DNA of 64,000 bases from Sphingomonas sp. Leaf67 (GTDB lineage Bacteria; Pseudomonadota; Alphaproteobacteria; Sphingomonadales; Sphingomonadaceae), in assembly GCF_001421965.1 (NCBI RefSeq), contig NZ_LMLP01000001.1, forward strand, positions 186,001 to 250,000. Direction: 5' to 3'. Below the pieces are notes generated by a model. It saw nothing but the letters and a program-made list of their open reading frames with translations. It ran no database searches and was not told the origin of the DNA. Below, piece after piece: positions 43,618 through 53,239 of this stretch (positions are counted from its first letter, which is position 1; every line of letters begins with the position of its first letter). Made by a program: the position numbers and the translations under genes.

Positions 43618-44366
43618 GCCGACAGGGTCCAGCACAGGAACGCGGCGGCGGCCAGCAGCGTGCCAAGCGGCAGGCGGTCGCTGGCCGCCGGACGCCGGCC
43701 GGCAAGCGCCATCACGGCGACGATCGCCAAGCCCGCGATCGATGCGATCAACAACACGGATGGCAATGCCCGCCAGCCGAGCCACAGGCCGATCGCACCG
43801 AACAGTTTGGGATCGCCGCCGCCAAGACCGGTTCGACCCCGGATCCGGCGGTACAACGTCGCCACCAGCGACAGTGCGGCAAAGCCCCCCGCCCCGCCGA
43901 TCATCCGGTCGGTCACATCGGGCGCGATGCCCGCCGCGCCTCCGACCAACGCAGCGATGGCAAGGGCCGCCGTCAACCGGTCGGGCAGCCAGAACGCGGC
44001 GAGATCGATCGTACCCGAGGCCAGCAACAGCCAGCCACAAATTGCACCGGCGACGCCGTCGACGCCCGGCGCAACCAGTCCGGCAACCATACCGATCGTC
44101 GCACCCAGCAGTTCGGTAACTGGATGACCCGGCGCAATGCAGATGCCGCAGCTACGGCATCGACCGCGTAGCGCGATGTAACTGACCAACGGCACCAGTT
44201 CGCTGCCCTGCAAGGTTCGGCCGCAACCGTCGCACGCGGATCGCCCGACCGCTATCGACCGCCCCTGCGGCCAGCGGATGGCGAGCGTCGCGATGAAACT
44301 GCCGAACACCGTGCCAAGCACGCCGAGCAGGATCGGCCAGAAGGACGGAGGGAGCGCAGCGACCAT
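43614..44366 (-). CDS. prepilin peptidase (type IV leader peptidase)
   Basis: The 250-aa product has the full PilD/GspO layout: N-terminal FGSFIATLAIRWPQG, a zinc-binding part with CDGC and CRSC (about residues 45-75), then membrane helices with the two catalytic Asp residues, one in GTIDLAAFWLPDRLT and one in GGGDPKLFGAIG. These enzymes cut and methylate type IV prepilins. TadV/CpaA of Flp systems usually lack the N-terminal zinc part, so this is the PilD kind. The Flp pilins at 16.4-16.9 kb are possible but not certain substrates. It converges on the DUF1989 gene with a 4-base overlap. Confidence 0.92.
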   Translation of the reverse strand: MVAALPPSFWPILLGVLGTVFGSFIATLAIRWPQGRSIAVGRSACDGCGRTLQGSELVPLVSYIALRGRCRSCGICIAPGHPVTELLGATIGMVAGLVAPGVDGVAGAICGWLLLASGTIDLAAFWLPDRLTAALAIAALVGGAAGIAPDVTDRMIGGAGGFAALSLVATLYRRIRGRTGLGGGDPKLFGAIGLWLGWRALPSVLLIASIAGLAIVAVMALAGRRPAASDRLPLGTLLAAAAFLCWTLSA

Positions 44367-44460
44367 GGCCCGCCCCTATCGGCAATCACCGGCATTTGCG
44401 AGGCGGCGGCCTTCCCCCTAGATGTGATAACAAACGAAACCAGAGTCCGTGGAGAGCCGC

Positions 44461-45645
44461 ATGTCCGATCCCGTCGTCATCCTGTCCTATGCCCGTACGC
44501 CGATGGGCAGCTTTCAGGGGTGTCTGACCGATGCCAGCGCAACCGAACTGGGTGCGGCGGCGGTCGGGGCGGCGGTCGCGCGGGCGGGACTGTCGGGGGA
44601 GGCGGTCGAACGCATCTATATGGGGTGCGTCTTGCCCGCCGGCCTTGGACAGGCCCCCGCGCGACAGGCGGCGCTGGGTGCCGGCCTTCGGCAACATGTC
44701 GAGGCGACGACGGTCAACAAGATGTGCGGATCGGGAATGCAGGCGGTGATGATGGCCGCCGACACCATCGCCGCCGGTTCGGCCGATATCATCGTCGCCG
44801 GCGGGATGGAGAGCATGACCAACGCCCCCTATCTGTCGCAACGCCACCGCAGTGGCGCGCGGATCGGACACGACCGGTTGCTCGACCATATGTATATCGA
44901 CGGACTGGAGGATGCGTACGAACCCGGCCGGCTGATGGGCAGCTTTGCCGAGGAAACCGCCGCCGCCTATGGCTTTACCCGCGAGGCGCAGGACGCGTTC
45001 GCCATCACGTCGCTGACCCGGGCACAGGCGGCGCAGGCATCGGGTGCGTTCGATCGTGAGCTCGTGCCGGTCGACATCACCGGCCGCAAGGGCACGACGA
45101 CCGTGCGCACCGACGAACAGCCGACGCGCGGCGACGCATCGAAAATCCCGACGCTCAAGCCCGCCTTCGCCAAGGACGGTACGATCACTGCCGCCAACGC
45201 ATCGTCGATTTCGGACGGGGCGGCGGCGCTGGTGCTGGCGCGGGCATCGGTCGCCGAACGGCTGGGCCTGACCCCGATCGCGCGGATCGTTGCCCATGCG
45301 GGGCACGCCCATGCACCTGCCCGGTTCGCGACCGCGCCGACATTTGCCATGCGCAAGGCGCTCGATCGGGCCGGCTGGGCGAACGGTGACGTCGACCTGT
45401 TCGAGGTGAACGAGGCGTTCGCCTGTGTCACGATGGCGGCGATGCACGATCTCGGCCTGCCGCACGACATCGTCAACGTTCATGGCGGAGCGTGCGCGCT
45501 GGGCCATCCGATCGGGGCAAGCGGTGCGCGGGTATTGGCGACGCTGTTGTCGGCGCTGGAAACCCGCGGATTGCGGCGGGGCATGGCGTCGCTGTGCATC
45601 GGCGGCGGTGAAGCCACCGCCCTCGCGGTCGAGATGGTCGTTTGA
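44461..45645 (+). CDS. acetyl-CoA C-acetyltransferase (thiolase)
   Basis: This 394-aa thiolase joins or splits acyl-CoA and acetyl-CoA. The acylated Cys89 lies in [13 protein letters not shown], His349 in [16 protein letters not shown] and the base Cys379 in [20 protein letters not shown] carries the conserved Asn-Glu-Ala-Phe. The sequence suits the biosynthetic AtoB/PhbA type. The ATG at 44461 has GGAG 7 bases upstream. No other beta-oxidation or PHB gene is adjacent. It diverges from the prepilin peptidase. Confidence 0.93.
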   Translation: MSDPVVILSYARTPMGSFQGCLTDASATELGAAAVGAAVARAGLSGEAVERIYMGCVLPAGLGQAPARQAALGAGLRQHVEATTVNKMCGSGMQAVMMAADTIAAGSADIIVAGGMESMTNAPYLSQRHRSGARIGHDRLLDHMYIDGLEDAYEPGRLMGSFAEETAAAYGFTREAQDAFAITSLTRAQAAQASGAFDRELVPVDITGRKGTTTVRTDEQPTRGDASKIPTLKPAFAKDGTITAANASSISDGAAALVLARASVAERLGLTPIARIVAHAGHAHAPARFATAPTFAMRKALDRAGWANGDVDLFEVNEAFACVTMAAMHDLGLPHDIVNVHGGACALGHPIGASGARVLATLLSALETRGLRRGMASLCIGGGEATALAVEMVV

Positions 45646-45704
45646 GTATCGGAACTTTCGCGCATCGTGCTGCGTAAAAGCGGGTCATACGGCGTGGCGA
45701 GGGG

Positions 45705-47990
45705 ATGACGGTGGCGGATCGCGAAGATGTAGTGGGCTATGACGGCCCCGCCGGCGGGTGGGGTTCGGTCAAGGGGATGTCGAAAATCCTCGGCAAGGAA
45801 CGCAACCGTCCCGCCGCGCTCGCCCAGCTTGCCCGCCAGAACAAGACCAAGGGCTTCATGTGCACCTCCTGCGCATGGGGAAAACCGGCCGAGCCGCACC
45901 CTTTCGAATTCTGTGAGAACGGTGCCAAGGCGACCCTTTGGGACCTAACCCCCAATCGCTGCACCCCCGAATTCTTCGCCACGCATTCGGTCAGCGAACT
46001 GAAGGGCTGGAAGGATTTCGATCTTGAGCATCAGGGGCGGCTGACCCACCCAATGCGGTACGATCAAGCCACCGACCATTATGTCGAATGCAGCTGGGAC
46101 GAAGCCTTTACGGCGATCGGTACCGAACTGCGCGCGATCGATCCGAAAAAGGCGATCTTCTACGCGTCGGGCCGCGCCAGCCTCGAAACATCCTATCTCT
46201 TCGCCTTGTTTGCGCGGCTCTATGGGCACAACAACCTGCCCGACAGTTCGAACATGTGCCACGAGACCACGTCGGTCGCGCTGAAGAAGGTGATCGGTGC
46301 GCCGGTCGGCACCTCGATCCTCGACGATTTCGAACATTGCGATGCGATGTTCTTCTTCGGGCAGAATACCGGATCGAACAGCCCGCGCTTCCTGCACCCG
46401 CTGCGCGACGCGGTGAAGCGCGGGTGCAAGGTCGTGACGTTCAACCCGGTCAAGGAGCCGGGCCTGATCGCGTTCACCGATCCGCAAAATCCGTTCGAGA
46501 TGGCGACCCGCAGCGAAACCAAGATTTCCTGCCAATATCATCAGGTCCGACCCGGCGGCGACGTCGCGGTCATGATCGGCCTCGCCAAGCATGTGCTTGC
46601 TGCCGAGGACAAGAACTGGGCGGAGCACAAGGTCCATGTCCTCGACGTCGACTTCATCGAACAACATACCGCCGGGTTCGCCGAGTTCGAAGCGATGGTC
46701 CGCGCCACCGATTGGTCGGATATCGAGCGCGAAAGCGGACTGAAGCGCGCCGATATCGAGGCAGCGGGACAGGTCTATGTCGAGGCGGATCGGACGATCG
46801 GCATCTACGGCATGGGACTGACGCAGCAGGTCAACGGGTTCGACAATGTCGTGACCTATGTGAACCTGTTGCTGATGAAGGGAAATATCGGACGCGTCGG
46901 CACCGGCATGTCGCCCGTCCGCGGACATAGCAATGTGCAGGGCCAGCGCACCGTCGGCATTTCGGAAAAGCCCGAGCTCGTGCCGATGGACCGGTTGCGC
47001 GAACTGTTCGGTTTCGAGCCGCCGATGGAGCAGGGCCACAACACCGTCACCGCGTGCGAGGACATTTTGAAGGGCGAGATCGACGCCTTCGTCTCGCTCG
47101 GCGGGAATTTCCTGCGCGCGATCCCCGATCTGGAGCGGATCGAGGCGGCGTGGCCCGACATCCGCCTGACCGTGCAGATCGCGACGAAGTTGAACCGCAG
47201 TCACCTGATCAACGGCAAGACGGCGTATCTCCTGCCCTGTCTGGTCCGGACCGAAGTCGACAAGCAGGCCGGCGGCGAGCAGATCGTCACGATCGAGGAT
47301 ACGTTCAGCCATATCCATGGGTCAATCGCCACGCATGAACCGGCGAGCGAGCATCTGAAATCTGAAGTCGCGATCGTCGCGGGAATGGCCAAGGCGACGC
47401 TCGATCCCAATCCGAAAGTCGATTGGGACGGCTGGACCGGTGACTATGCGAAGATCCGCGCATTGATCGAAGCGACCTATCCCGAAGAATTTCACGATTT
47501 CGAAGAACGCATGTTCACGCCCGGCGGATTCTATCGCGGCAATGCGGCGCGGGAGCGGGTGTGGAAGACCGACAGCGGCAAGGCCGAGTTCACCATTCCC
47601 CGGTCCTTGTCCGGAACGGCGATCGACGATGCGCCAGGCCGGTTACGGCTCGTGACGCTCCGTTCGAACGATCAGTTCAATACGACGATTTACGGCTATG
47701 ACGATCGCTTCCGCGGTATTTCGGGAACGCGCGACGTGTTGATGATGAACCCGGCCGAAATAGCCAAGGCGGGACTGCACAAGGGGCAGGTCGTGACGCT
47801 GGTCGGAGATGCCGACGACGGCGTCGATCGCCGGGTCACGGGGCTGAAAGTCGTGCCGTTCGACCTGCCCGACGGGTGCGTCGCGGGATATTATCCCGAA
47901 CTCAACCCGCTGATCCCGATCGGCTGGCACGATCACGCATCGAAGACACCCGCGGCGAAAGCGGTGCCGGTCCGTATCGTCGCCGGATGA
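45705..47990 (+). CDS. FdhF/YdeP family molybdopterin oxidoreductase
   Basis: This 761-aa bis-MGD oxidoreductase is of the FdhF/YdeP type; E. coli YdeP is linked to acid resistance, with an unknown reaction. An N-terminal Cys group (Cys53, Cys56 in FMCTSCAWG, Cys70) may bind an iron-sulfur cluster. The catalytic part has [20 protein letters not shown], where Cys185 aligns with the Mo-binding Sec/Cys of formate dehydrogenases. It also has [13 protein letters not shown] and [18 protein letters not shown]. There is no Tat signal, so the protein is cytoplasmic. The start may be ATG 45705 or GTG 45711, the latter better spaced from GAGGGG. fdhD overlaps its end. Confidence 0.9.
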   Translation: MTVADREDVVGYDGPAGGWGSVKGMSKILGKERNRPAALAQLARQNKTKGFMCTSCAWGKPAEPHPFEFCENGAKATLWDLTPNRCTPEFFATHSVSELKGWKDFDLEHQGRLTHPMRYDQATDHYVECSWDEAFTAIGTELRAIDPKKAIFYASGRASLETSYLFALFARLYGHNNLPDSSNMCHETTSVALKKVIGAPVGTSILDDFEHCDAMFFFGQNTGSNSPRFLHPLRDAVKRGCKVVTFNPVKEPGLIAFTDPQNPFEMATRSETKISCQYHQVRPGGDVAVMIGLAKHVLAAEDKNWAEHKVHVLDVDFIEQHTAGFAEFEAMVRATDWSDIERESGLKRADIEAAGQVYVEADRTIGIYGMGLTQQVNGFDNVVTYVNLLLMKGNIGRVGTGMSPVRGHSNVQGQRTVGISEKPELVPMDRLRELFGFEPPMEQGHNTVTACEDILKGEIDAFVSLGGNFLRAIPDLERIEAAWPDIRLTVQIATKLNRSHLINGKTAYLLPCLVRTEVDKQAGGEQIVTIEDTFSHIHGSIATHEPASEHLKSEVAIVAGMAKATLDPNPKVDWDGWTGDYAKIRALIEATYPEEFHDFEERMFTPGGFYRGNAARERVWKTDSGKAEFTIPRSLSGTAIDDAPGRLRLVTLRSNDQFNTTIYGYDDRFRGISGTRDVLMMNPAEIAKAGLHKGQVVTLVGDADDGVDRRVTGLKVVPFDLPDGCVAGYYPELNPLIPIGWHDHASKTPAAKAVPVRIVAG

Positions 47991-48766
47991 ACGCCGATGG
48001 AACAATTATTCGACGGTTCGACCGGGTGGCGCCGGCGGGGGACCGGACCGAGCATGACCGCGCCGTAGCCGTCGAAGCGCCGGTGGCGATCGAAGTGAAC
48101 GGTCTGGGCTATGCGGTGCTGATGGCGACACCGAACGACGTTGGCGATCTCGCGCACGGCTTCGTGCTCGCCGAACGACTGGCCAATGGGGCTGACGAGG
48201 TCGTCGAGGTGAGTGCGCATGCCACCGATGCCGGCACCCTGCTGCGCGTGACGTTGATACCCGAACGGCACGAACGGGTCGCCGACCGGGTTCGGCACCG
48301 CGTTTCGGAATCATCCTGCGGTCTGTGCGGCATCGAGAATCTGGAGCAGGCATTGCGCCCGCTGCCGACCGTGACCGCGCGATCGACGGCGGGCGACGCG
48401 GCCCTGTTCGCCGCCGCCGCCGCGCTTCGCGATCATCAGCCGCTGGCACGGGCGACCGGCGCGACCCACGCCGCCGCGCTTTGCGCAGCCGATGGCAGCA
48501 TCCGGCTGGTCCGCGAGGATGTCGGGCGGCATAATGCCTTCGACAAGCTGATCGGCGCGATGCGGCGGGGCAGGTTTGACTGGGATGGCGGCTTCGCCCT
48601 GCTGTCGTCGCGCTGCTCGTTCGAACTGGTCGAAAAGGCGGTGCTGGCGGGATGCCCGATGCTGGCCACGCTGTCCGCCGCGACGACGCTGGCGATGGAT
48701 CGTGCCGCTGCGGCCGGACTGGCACTGCGGACGCTGGTGCGGTCCGATGCGATGCTCGCGTCATGA
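47987..48766 (+). CDS. fdhD: formate dehydrogenase accessory sulfurtransferase
   Basis: FdhD passes sulfur from a cysteine desulfurase to the Mo-bisMGD cofactor and is needed to activate FdhF-type enzymes. The 259-aa product has the catalytic Cys pair in SESSCGLCGIENL (Cys111 and Cys114). It also has APVAIEVNG, GDLAHGFVLAE, VREDVGRHNAFDKLIGA and LSSRCSFELVEKAVLAGCP. The ATG overlaps the upstream oxidoreductase stop codon by 4 bases, which ties the two together, and mobA follows with another 4-base overlap. Confidence 0.95.
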   Translation: MNADGTIIRRFDRVAPAGDRTEHDRAVAVEAPVAIEVNGLGYAVLMATPNDVGDLAHGFVLAERLANGADEVVEVSAHATDAGTLLRVTLIPERHERVADRVRHRVSESSCGLCGIENLEQALRPLPTVTARSTAGDAALFAAAAALRDHQPLARATGATHAAALCAADGSIRLVREDVGRHNAFDKLIGAMRRGRFDWDGGFALLSSRCSFELVEKAVLAGCPMLATLSAATTLAMDRAAAAGLALRTLVRSDAMLAS

Positions 48767-49302
48767 CGCGGATTTTGGGCGCGATCATCGCCGGTGGCCG
48801 ATCGAGTCGCTTCGGCAGCGACAAGGCGCTGGCTGCGATCGACGGACGTGCGCTGATCGACCATGTCGCCGACGCGGTCGAACCGCAGGTCGATGCGCTG
48901 ATCGTCGTCGGGCGCACCCATGAAGGACTGGAGGCGGTGCCCGATCGCCCTGCCCCCGACCTCGGGCCGCTCGGCGGGATCGCGGCGGCGCTGCACCACG
49001 CCTGTGCCGAAGGGTTCACGCACGTGCTGACGGTGCCGTGCGATACGCCGTTCGTGCCGGGCGACCTGCGCGCGCAATTGTCGGCAGTCGGACCTGCCGC
49101 CTATCTGCCCGACCTGCCGGTCGTCGGGCTGTGGCCGGTCGATGCGAGTACGACGCTGCAGGCGGTGCTGCGCGGTCCGGGATCGCGATCGGTGCGGGCC
49201 TTTGCCGACTGGATCGGCGCGGAGCCGGTGACGGTTGAGGGCCAGATCGCCAACGTCAATACACAGGCCGATCTCGCGCGGCTGAGCGCGCAACGCGACT
49301 GA
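48763..49302 (+). CDS. mobA: molybdenum cofactor guanylyltransferase
   Basis: MobA adds GMP to molybdopterin to make the MGD cofactor. The 179-aa product has the nucleotide-binding signature IIAGGRSSRFGSDKAL, the Asp-bearing VPCDTPFVPGD and the late NVNTQADLARL. It is somewhat shorter than E. coli MobA (194 aa). It overlaps fdhD by 4 bases, so oxidoreductase, sulfurtransferase and MGD synthesis form one operon. The chemosensory genes start 33 bases later on the same strand. Confidence 0.93.
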   Translation: MTRILGAIIAGGRSSRFGSDKALAAIDGRALIDHVADAVEPQVDALIVVGRTHEGLEAVPDRPAPDLGPLGGIAAALHHACAEGFTHVLTVPCDTPFVPGDLRAQLSAVGPAAYLPDLPVVGLWPVDASTTLQAVLRGPGSRSVRAFADWIGAEPVTVEGQIANVNTQADLARLSAQRD

Positions 49303-49335
49303 CAGCGGGACACACCCGCGATATAGCGTGCCACG

Positions 49336-49809
49336 ATGACCGCATCGTTCCTGATCCTGCGTATCGGCGACACCCGCCTCGCGCTGCCGATGACGGCGGT
49401 GCGCGAAGTGCTGCCGGTGCTGCCGATCGATGCGCCGCCGGGGTTGCCCGCGCCGGTGTTGGGCTTCGTGTTGTTGCAGGGCGCGCCGGTGCCGGTGGTG
49501 GCACCGCTGATGCTGCTCGACCCCATGGCGAGCGTCGGGGCGATCGGGCTGTTTTCGCATCTGGTTCGGTTGCGGGGCGACGGCCCCTGCCTGCTGGTCG
49601 ACCGCGCGGAGGACGTCGTGCGCGGTGACGTCGCGCCGGTCGATCCGGAAAAGAGCCTGAATGCGGCGATCGTCGGCGAGCTACCGCTCGGGGACGAGGT
49701 TGCCCATGTGATCGCGGTCGACCGACTGCTGCTCGACAGCGAACGCGCAACGCTGGCGGCGCTGACGGTTGCTGCCGCCGCGCGTGCCGACCAGTGGCGC
49801 GCCGCATGA
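49336..49809 (+). CDS. CheW-like scaffold protein (WspB-like)
   Basis: The 157-aa CheW-domain protein (FLILRIGDTRLALPMTAVRE, GFVLLQGAPVPVVAPLMLLD, LLVDRAEDVV) would couple the MCP to CheA. It opens the chemosensory cluster and overlaps cheR by 4 bases. By order and partners it corresponds to WspB. The ribosome site is poor, so translation may depend on read-through from mobA. Confidence 0.85.
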   Translation: MTASFLILRIGDTRLALPMTAVREVLPVLPIDAPPGLPAPVLGFVLLQGAPVPVVAPLMLLDPMASVGAIGLFSHLVRLRGDGPCLLVDRAEDVVRGDVAPVDPEKSLNAAIVGELPLGDEVAHVIAVDRLLLDSERATLAALTVAAAARADQWRAA

Positions 49810-51065
49810 TCCGCGACGAGGCCTTTGCCGAGGTCAAGGCGCTGGTGATCGCGCGTACCGGCCATCATTATTATATCGACAAGGAAGCGCAGCTTGCCGA
49901 GCGTCTCGCCCATCGCATGGCCGAGACGGGCGATACGACCTTGGCGGCGTATCTCGATCGGCTGCGCGATCCCGACCATGCCGAATGGCCGCTGCTCGAA
50001 AGCGCGGTGACGATCAACGAAACCTTTTTCTTCCGCTTCGCCGAACAGTTCGATGCGCTGCGCAACGTCATCCTGCCGCGGCTGATCGCGCGGAACGCGG
50101 CGGAGAAGCGGCTGCGCATCTGGAGCGTCGGCTGTTCGACCGGGGCGGAGGCGCATTCGATCGCCATCCTGCTGAGCGACCTGCTGGGCGAGGCGATCGG
50201 CGAGTGGCGGATCGCGCTGACCGGGACCGATATCGACGATGCGGCGCTGACGGCGGCGCGGCAGGCGGACTATTCCTCTTGGGCGCTCCGGACGGTGGGC
50301 GACGCGGAACGGGCGCGGCTGTTCGACCGGAACGGCGAGCGATACCGGCTGAAGGAGCGGTACCGCGCAACCGCGCGGTTCGAGCGCCATAACCTGTTGT
50401 CTCTAATCGACGGTACGGCGGCGCTCGGCTTTACCGAGTACGACCTGATCCTGTGCCGCAACGTCCTGATCTATTTCGCACAGGACCATGCGACGGCGAT
50501 CGTCGGCGCGCTGGTCGAGCGGCTGGCGCCAGAGGGGTTGCTGCTGCTGGGTCATGCCGAGCCCAATCCGGGGTTCGATGCGGTGGCCGATGCGACGCAA
50601 GTGGCGGGTATCCTGGCCTATCGCCCGCGCGGGTCAGTCTTGCGGGTAACCCCGGTCGTTCCGCCGCCAGTGGTAGTGGCGCGGCCCCCTGCTCCGGTAC
50701 CGCCGCCGATGCCCCGCGCGACAACCCGGCCGGTCGCGACGCCCAAACCGGTCGTCGAGCGGATGCCGGATGCGGTGGCGCGCTATTTTGCGGCGCTCGA
50801 CGCGCTGGCAGGCGGGGACAGGGATTCGGCAGAGCGGGCGTTTCGCGATGCGCTGTATCTCGATGGATCGTTCGCGATGGCGCATTACCAGTTCGGGCAT
50901 TACCTGTTGGCGCAAGGGCGGCAGCCCGACGGCAAACGCAGCCTGACCAATGCGTTGCGCGTCGCCGCCGCGCTCGATCCCGCCACCGAGCTGACCGGAG
51001 GCGACGGCATGACGGCGGGGGCGATGACCGCCGCGATCCGGCATATCATGGGACGTACGCGATGA
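49806..51065 (+). CDS. CheR methyltransferase with C-terminal TPR-like part (WspC-like)
   Basis: CheR methylates glutamates of the chemoreceptor. The 419-aa product has the N-terminal helical domain, TINETFFFR (residues 69-77), the SAM-binding WSVGCSTGAEAHSIAIL (106-122) and CRNVLIYF. The usual CSTGEEPYS is changed to CSTGAEAHS, so a conserved Glu is Ala114. A Pro-rich linker leads to a C-terminal TPR-like stretch (RYFAALDALAGGDRDSAERA to KRSLTNALRVAAALD), as in WspC and FrzF-type CheR proteins. It overlaps both neighbouring cheW genes by 4 bases. Confidence 0.9.
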   Translation: MIRDEAFAEVKALVIARTGHHYYIDKEAQLAERLAHRMAETGDTTLAAYLDRLRDPDHAEWPLLESAVTINETFFFRFAEQFDALRNVILPRLIARNAAEKRLRIWSVGCSTGAEAHSIAILLSDLLGEAIGEWRIALTGTDIDDAALTAARQADYSSWALRTVGDAERARLFDRNGERYRLKERYRATARFERHNLLSLIDGTAALGFTEYDLILCRNVLIYFAQDHATAIVGALVERLAPEGLLLLGHAEPNPGFDAVADATQVAGILAYRPRGSVLRVTPVVPPPVVVARPPAPVPPPMPRATTRPVATPKPVVERMPDAVARYFAALDALAGGDRDSAERAFRDALYLDGSFAMAHYQFGHYLLAQGRQPDGKRSLTNALRVAAALDPATELTGGDGMTAGAMTAAIRHIMGRTR

Positions 51066-51574
51066 GCGCGCCACCGATCGTCGCGGACGGGCTGGACGCC
51101 GATGCCATTGCGGCAGTGCTGCGGATGCGGCAGCGTGCGGTCTCGGGGGAGCGGATCGCGAGCGATCGACCGACCGAGACGCTGCTGGCGTTCGAACTGG
51201 GCGGGGTCGCGCACGGGCTGCCGATCGAGCAGGTGCGGGCGGTGGCGAAGGTGCCAAAGGTTACACGTGTGCCGCATGGTCCGGGGACGCTGACCGGGGT
51301 GGTCGCATGGCGTGGCGCGGTGGTGAACCTGTTCAATCCGGCGACCCTTCTGGCGCGCGAAGTTGGCACGGCCACTGCGATGATCGTCCTGCGCCACGAT
51401 GCGCCGCGGATCGCGCTGGCGGTCGATGCCCTGTTGGGCGTGGTCCGCACACCGCGCGACGATGCACCGCCAACATTGTCGCGTCTGGTCGAAGGGGATG
51501 GCCAGCGGCTGACCCGCGTCGACCCGCCGCTGCTGATCGCACTGCTACTCCCCGCCCGTCTTCAGGAAGGATAA
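51062..51574 (+). CDS. CheW-like scaffold protein (WspD-like)
   Basis: This second CheW, of 170 aa, has an N-terminal extension of about 40 residues before the CheW domain (LLAFELGGVAHGLPIEQVRA, GTLTGVVAWRGAVVNLFN, IALAVDALLGVV). Having two CheWs on either side of a CheR with a TPR tail is the Wsp arrangement. It overlaps cheR by 4 bases, and the MCP gene starts 3 bases after it. Confidence 0.88.
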   Translation: MSAPPIVADGLDADAIAAVLRMRQRAVSGERIASDRPTETLLAFELGGVAHGLPIEQVRAVAKVPKVTRVPHGPGTLTGVVAWRGAVVNLFNPATLLAREVGTATAMIVLRHDAPRIALAVDALLGVVRTPRDDAPPTLSRLVEGDGQRLTRVDPPLLIALLLPARLQEG

Positions 51575-51577
51575 GGT

Positions 51578-53236
51578 TTGTCCGTCTCCACCCGGATCGC
51601 CGCCGGCTTTGCCGCCCTCACCGCGATCCTGCTCGCCCTCGGCCTCTATGCACTGACGCAGATCGGCGAGGTCCGATCGACCGTCGACCTGATCGTCGAA
51701 CGCGACCTGTCGTCGATGGAGGAGCTGAACCGCATCGACCATGCCCTGTCGCGCAAGGTCGAACAGCGCGCGGCGCTGGTGCGCGGTTTCCTGACCGGCA
51801 ACGGCACCGATACCCGCGAAGGCATTGCCGGCTGGCGGGCCGCGATCGACGATGCCGCGCGCGGCATGGCGGAACAGCAACGCGCCGCCGAGACATATCG
51901 CACGACTGCGGTTACCGGCCTCAGGTCCGAGCAATGGGCGCGGATGGCCCGGCAGCTGGGCGAGGCCGAGCGCGCGCTGGTCCGTACCCGCACCGATGTC
52001 GAAACGCAGCTGGCCGCCATCCAGGCGGGCGACCGCGCCGCCGTGCTGGCGGTGGATGACGATATCGTGCGCGATCACGCCGCGACGGTCGCCCGGGTCG
52101 GACAGGCGCGCGAGACGTTGAACGCCGCGATCGAAAAGGGCCGTGACGCGACCCGCAACGTGTACGACGCCAGCCGCGTGTCGATCGGTATCGGGCTGAT
52201 CGTCGCGGTGCTGGTCAGCATCGCGATCGCGATCACCATCCGCCGGTCGATCGTCCGCCCCCTCGACGAATTCATGCAGTTCGTCGGGCGGATCGGTGGC
52301 GGCGACCTGTCGACCACGACCGACGCGACCGGCAAGGACGAGCTGGGTAAGCTGGGCCGGACGTTGAACGAGATGGTCGGCGGGCTGCGTACCATCGCAT
52401 CGCAGAACCGCGCCGCGACCAACGATCTGAACGCCGCGACCACCGAAATTCGTGCATCGACGCAGGAGCAGGCGGCGTCGGTCGAGGAACAGTTGGCCGC
52501 CGTGCAGGAAACCGCCGCGACCGTCGACGAGATCACCCATAGCGGTGCGCAGATCAGCCGCCGCGCACAGGAAGTGATCGCGCAGGCACAGGCCACCGCG
52601 CAGATCAGCGACGCGGGGTTGAGCGCGGTCGGCGATACCGCGCAGGCGATGGTCGCGATCCGCGAACAGGCCGAAGCGGTCGCGACCAACATCGTCGCGC
52701 TGTCGGAAAAGACGCAGGCGATCGGCGACATCATCGCAACGGTCAACGACGTGTCCGAACGGTCGCACCTGCTGGCGCTGAACGCATCGATCGAGGCGGC
52801 GGCGGCGGGCGAACAGGGTCGCAGCTTCGCGATCGTCGCCGCGGAGATGAAGCTGCTCGCCGATCAGGCAAAGGGCGCGACGCGCAACGTCCGCTCGATT
52901 TTGGGCGACATTCAACGCGGGATCAATTCGTCGGTGATGCTGACCGAGGAAGCGGTGAAGCGCGTCGCATCGGGCAAGGAACGCACCGATGCCGGCCATG
53001 CCGCGATCGAGGAACTGGCGGCGCGGGTGCAGGAGAATGTCCAGACGTTCCAGCAGATCGTGGCGTCGACCAACCAGCAGCAGATCGGCATCGAACAGGT
53101 GACGATCGCGCTGCAAAATATCCGCGAGGCGTCGCAGCAGACCGCATCGTCGACCCGGCAGCTTGATCAGGCGGCAGGCGATCTGGGCGAGTTGTCGCGC
53201 ACGCTGGTCGGGCTGACCGAACGCTACCGGCTGTAG
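51578..53236 (+). CDS. methyl-accepting chemotaxis protein (WspA-like)
   Basis: The 552-aa receptor has a first membrane segment (residues 7-27), a periplasmic four-helix-bundle-type sensor to about 195 and a second membrane segment (IGIGLIVAVLVSIAIAITI). A HAMP domain and a long cytoplasmic signalling coil follow. The hairpin tip reads SERSHLLALNASIEAAAAGE then QGRSFAIVAAEMKLLADQ, with Ala and Ser replacing some common residues. The start is a TTG at 51578 with AAGG just before it. What it senses is unknown. In Wsp systems the receptor answers surface contact or membrane stress. Confidence 0.93.
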   Translation: MSVSTRIAAGFAALTAILLALGLYALTQIGEVRSTVDLIVERDLSSMEELNRIDHALSRKVEQRAALVRGFLTGNGTDTREGIAGWRAAIDDAARGMAEQQRAAETYRTTAVTGLRSEQWARMARQLGEAERALVRTRTDVETQLAAIQAGDRAAVLAVDDDIVRDHAATVARVGQARETLNAAIEKGRDATRNVYDASRVSIGIGLIVAVLVSIAIAITIRRSIVRPLDEFMQFVGRIGGGDLSTTTDATGKDELGKLGRTLNEMVGGLRTIASQNRAATNDLNAATTEIRASTQEQAASVEEQLAAVQETAATVDEITHSGAQISRRAQEVIAQAQATAQISDAGLSAVGDTAQAMVAIREQAEAVATNIVALSEKTQAIGDIIATVNDVSERSHLLALNASIEAAAAGEQGRSFAIVAAEMKLLADQAKGATRNVRSILGDIQRGINSSVMLTEEAVKRVASGKERTDAGHAAIEELAARVQENVQTFQQIVASTNQQQIGIEQVTIALQNIREASQQTASSTRQLDQAAGDLGELSRTLVGLTERYRL

Positions 53237-53239
53237 GCC

